A DNA stretch of 44,259 nt, taken from Cryobacterium sp. Y57. Lineage in GTDB: Bacteria > Actinomycetota > Actinomycetes > Actinomycetales > Microbacteriaceae. The notes beneath the pieces were generated by a model, which saw only the letters and a program-made list of their open reading frames with translations, did not search any database and was not told the DNA's origin. The stretch covers positions 1 through 44,259 of the forward strand of contig NZ_PJJL01000049.1 in assembly GCF_002929505.1 (NCBI RefSeq), given 5' to 3'. A program made the translations under genes and the position numbers. Below are positions 43,004-44,259 of the stretch, piece by piece. Every line of letters starts with the position of its first letter. Position 1 is the stretch's first letter.

Positions 43004-43598
43004 CCGTGCGCTGCGCGATCAGCTGCGCGCCGCCGATCCGGCCCGCGCGCTGCCCCCTGCCTCGCCGACGTGGCTCGACCACAGAATGGAGCAGATCATG
43101 ACCGACGAGTCTTCCAGCACCACGACCGTCACCCCCGAGGCGCCGCGACGCGACTTTCGGCGGTGGAGGCCGGTAATCGGTATCGCCGCCGGCCTCGCCA
43201 TCGCCGCTGCGATCGTTGCGCCCCTCGTGCTCGGCGGCGCGGAACCCACCGTCGAGACGTTGCAGCCTCCCAGCGGCGGAGGCCTCGCGAGCGGCAGCTG
43301 CCTCGTGCTCGAGCCGGCGACCGTCGCGGCGCAGCAGCAGGCGTTCGCCGCGACGGTGCTGCAGATCCAGGGCAAGACCATTTTGTTGGAGGTCACGGAG
43401 CGCTTCACCGGCGACGTCGCCGACCGCGTGGAGGTAGCACAGGTTGATGCGGTGACCTCCGACTTCTCGGGCGTGCCCTTCGAGGTCGGCCAGAGCTTCC
43501 TCGTCGGCGCGGTCGATGGAACGATCACCGGCTGCGGCGTGACCGGGGCCGACAGCACCGAGCTCCGCGCGATTTACGGCGCAGCGTTCCCTGGCTGA
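42990..43598 (+). CDS. Single-pass membrane protein, probable anti-sigma partner
   Basis: 202 residues. A hydrophilic N-terminus of about 60 residues is followed by one membrane helix (VIGIAAGLAIAAAIVAPLVLGG, about 61-82) and an extracytoplasmic part with two cysteines (SGSCLV and TGCGVT). It has GGGAG before the ATG and overlaps the ECF gene, the standard place for an anti-sigma factor or a membrane-bound regulator. I see no zinc HxxxCxxC motif, so a zinc-binding anti-sigma domain is not supported. Confidence 0.7.
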   Translation: MHDDDRALRDQLRAADPARALPPASPTWLDHRMEQIMTDESSSTTTVTPEAPRRDFRRWRPVIGIAAGLAIAAAIVAPLVLGGAEPTVETLQPPSGGGLASGSCLVLEPATVAAQQQAFAATVLQIQGKTILLEVTERFTGDVADRVEVAQVDAVTSDFSGVPFEVGQSFLVGAVDGTITGCGVTGADSTELRAIYGAAFPG

Positions 43599-43682
43599 TC
43601 CAGGCCCGCACAGCAGGCGATCGCCAATAATTCCAACCCTGCCGTGCTAGCCCAGATCCCTCTCCGTCCGTATGCTTCGAGG

Positions 43683-43898
43683 ATGACAGACTTCAGTACA
43701 GGCGACCGGGTGAGTTGGGCAACAGCTCAAGGACGAACTCAGGGGGAGATAGTCGAGAAGAAGACGAGCGACTTCGACTTTGCGGGCCACACGTTTCACG
43801 CCTCGAAAGATGAGCCAGCGTTTATCGTGAAATCTGAAAAGACGGATGCCGAAGCCGCGCACAAGGCCAGCGCCCTGCGCAAGCTGTCGCCACGTTAG
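43683..43898 (+). CDS. Small DUF2945-like protein
   Basis: 71 residues, basic and acidic mix, no signal or membrane segment. GDRVSWATAQGRTQGEIVEK and the later SEKTDAEAAHKASALRKL match the DUF2945 (TUDOR-like, hypervirulence-associated) pattern: a short beta barrel and a conserved AAHK/LRKL end. The ATG at 43683 is chosen over an upstream start because the domain begins there. Function unknown. Confidence 0.8.
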   Translation: MTDFSTGDRVSWATAQGRTQGEIVEKKTSDFDFAGHTFHASKDEPAFIVKSEKTDAEAAHKASALRKLSPR

Positions 43899-43992
43899 AG
43901 GCAATGGAGCGTGCGACCGCTGCCCCGTCATACCCGGCCGGACTGCGATGAATATACAGCAGCACTTCCTCAACGATTCGAAACTCAGCCTT

Positions 43993-44024
43993 GCCCAGCG
44001 GCAAATCTAGACCTGCCGCTGGGC
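43993..44024. terminator. 11-bp hairpin after DUF2945 gene
   Basis: GCCCAGCGGCA pairs with TGCCGCTGGGC around a 10-base loop. No T-run. It lies between the DUF2945-like gene and the IS256-type end. Confidence 0.5.
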
Positions 44025-44076
44025 CGGTGCGCCAGGAACCAGCCCTGGTTTTTCGGGCGTCGGCGCATCGGCAAGG

Positions 44077-44090
44077 GTCACGTCCCGCTG
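44077..44090 (+). repeat. Probable IS256-family left end
   Basis: GTCACGTCCCGCTG, followed by GGTGGTGTAA, resembles IS256 ends (a GTCACGTCCCGC-like tip) and lies 44 bases beyond the stop of the transposase fragment. The other end is outside the window. Confidence 0.6.
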
Positions 44091-44133
44091 GGTGGTGTAA
44101 TTCCTCGTCACCGTGCGGATCAGTTTGTTTAGT

Positions 44134-44259
44134 TTAGGCGGCAGCGAGTTCGGGGAGAATCACCGCCTCGTCGATGATCTCGACGGGGTTGTTCATGGTG
44201 GTCAGCTCGAGCATCGAGGCTTCGGAGAAATAACGACGTTCGCCGGCTTCCCACTCGTC
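44134..44259 (-). CDS. IS256-family transposase, C-terminal fragment
   Basis: The minus strand is open from the window edge to TAA at 44134-44136 and gives 41 residues. DEWEAGERRYFSEASM resembles the end of IS256-type (mutator) transposases, where the DEWxxxDRRYxSEGSM pattern is common. The rest of the gene lies beyond the window, so intactness is unknown. Confidence 0.72.
   Translation of the reverse strand, partial: DEWEAGERRYFSEASMLELTTMNNPVEIIDEAVILPELAAA

Noticed and set aside
1..44259. tRNA, rRNA or riboswitch genes
   Set aside because: I saw no cloverleaf, rRNA or known riboswitch core by eye. A covariance-model search would be needed to exclude small RNAs.

Overview
The window is high-GC DNA from an actinobacterium, most likely a member of the Micrococcales such as a Microbacteriaceae species. 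The signs are a near-consensus DtxR/IdeR iron box, GAF-ANTAR and ECF sigma factor genes, many ATGA/GTGA operon overlaps, and RbsABC-type uptake operons. The genus cannot be fixed from sequence alone. The region is dense in catabolic and accessory genes and is broken up by decayed insertion sequences.

Positions 1-7680 are an L-arabinose / arabino-oligosaccharide module. It holds the 3' end of araA, an aldose 1-epimerase, and a LacI regulator divergent from a four-gene operon (solute-binding lipoprotein, two MalFG-type permeases, GH127 beta-L-arabinofuranosidase). No ATPase is encoded here, so a shared MsmX-type ATPase is expected elsewhere. Two similar A/T-rich candidate operators lie between the regulator and the operon.

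Positions 7785-10555 are a decayed IS21-family element (istA frameshifted, istB with three nonsense codons and a frameshift). It is followed by a GAF-ANTAR regulator and a spacer with repeats and possible IS debris.

Positions 11980-28875 are the most striking part. A long colinear cluster encodes an RbsABC-type importer, an AraM-like sn-glycerol-1-phosphate dehydrogenase, an FGGY kinase and an AraL/NagD-like HAD phosphatase. It continues with E1-alpha and E1-beta of an acetoin/2-oxoacid dehydrogenase, a free-standing 80-residue lipoyl protein, a GlpD-type oxidase, a GlpK-like kinase with a changed polyol pocket, a class II aldolase and a minimal E2 catalytic domain. A convergent SorC-type regulator and a lipoyl-attachment enzyme close it. 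My inference is a polyol or deoxy-ketose pathway feeding DHAP, with a split lipoyl-dependent complex oxidising or cleaving a carbonyl or acyloin intermediate to an acyl-CoA. E3 is not in the window.

Positions 28930-37861 hold a divergent BKACE-like gene and a second operon: epoxide-hydrolase-like alpha/beta hydrolase, solute-binding lipoprotein, permease, double ATPase, permease, PepD-like dipeptidase. Short TGAAT-based motifs recur upstream of both importers, so the two clusters may be co-regulated.

Positions 38009-40761 hold an iron-box-controlled single protein that fuses an adenylation domain, a carrier domain and a membrane acyltransferase. The rest holds IS debris, an aldo/keto reductase, an ECF sigma factor with an overlapping membrane partner, a small DUF2945-like protein, and the 3' end of an IS256-family transposase at the window edge.
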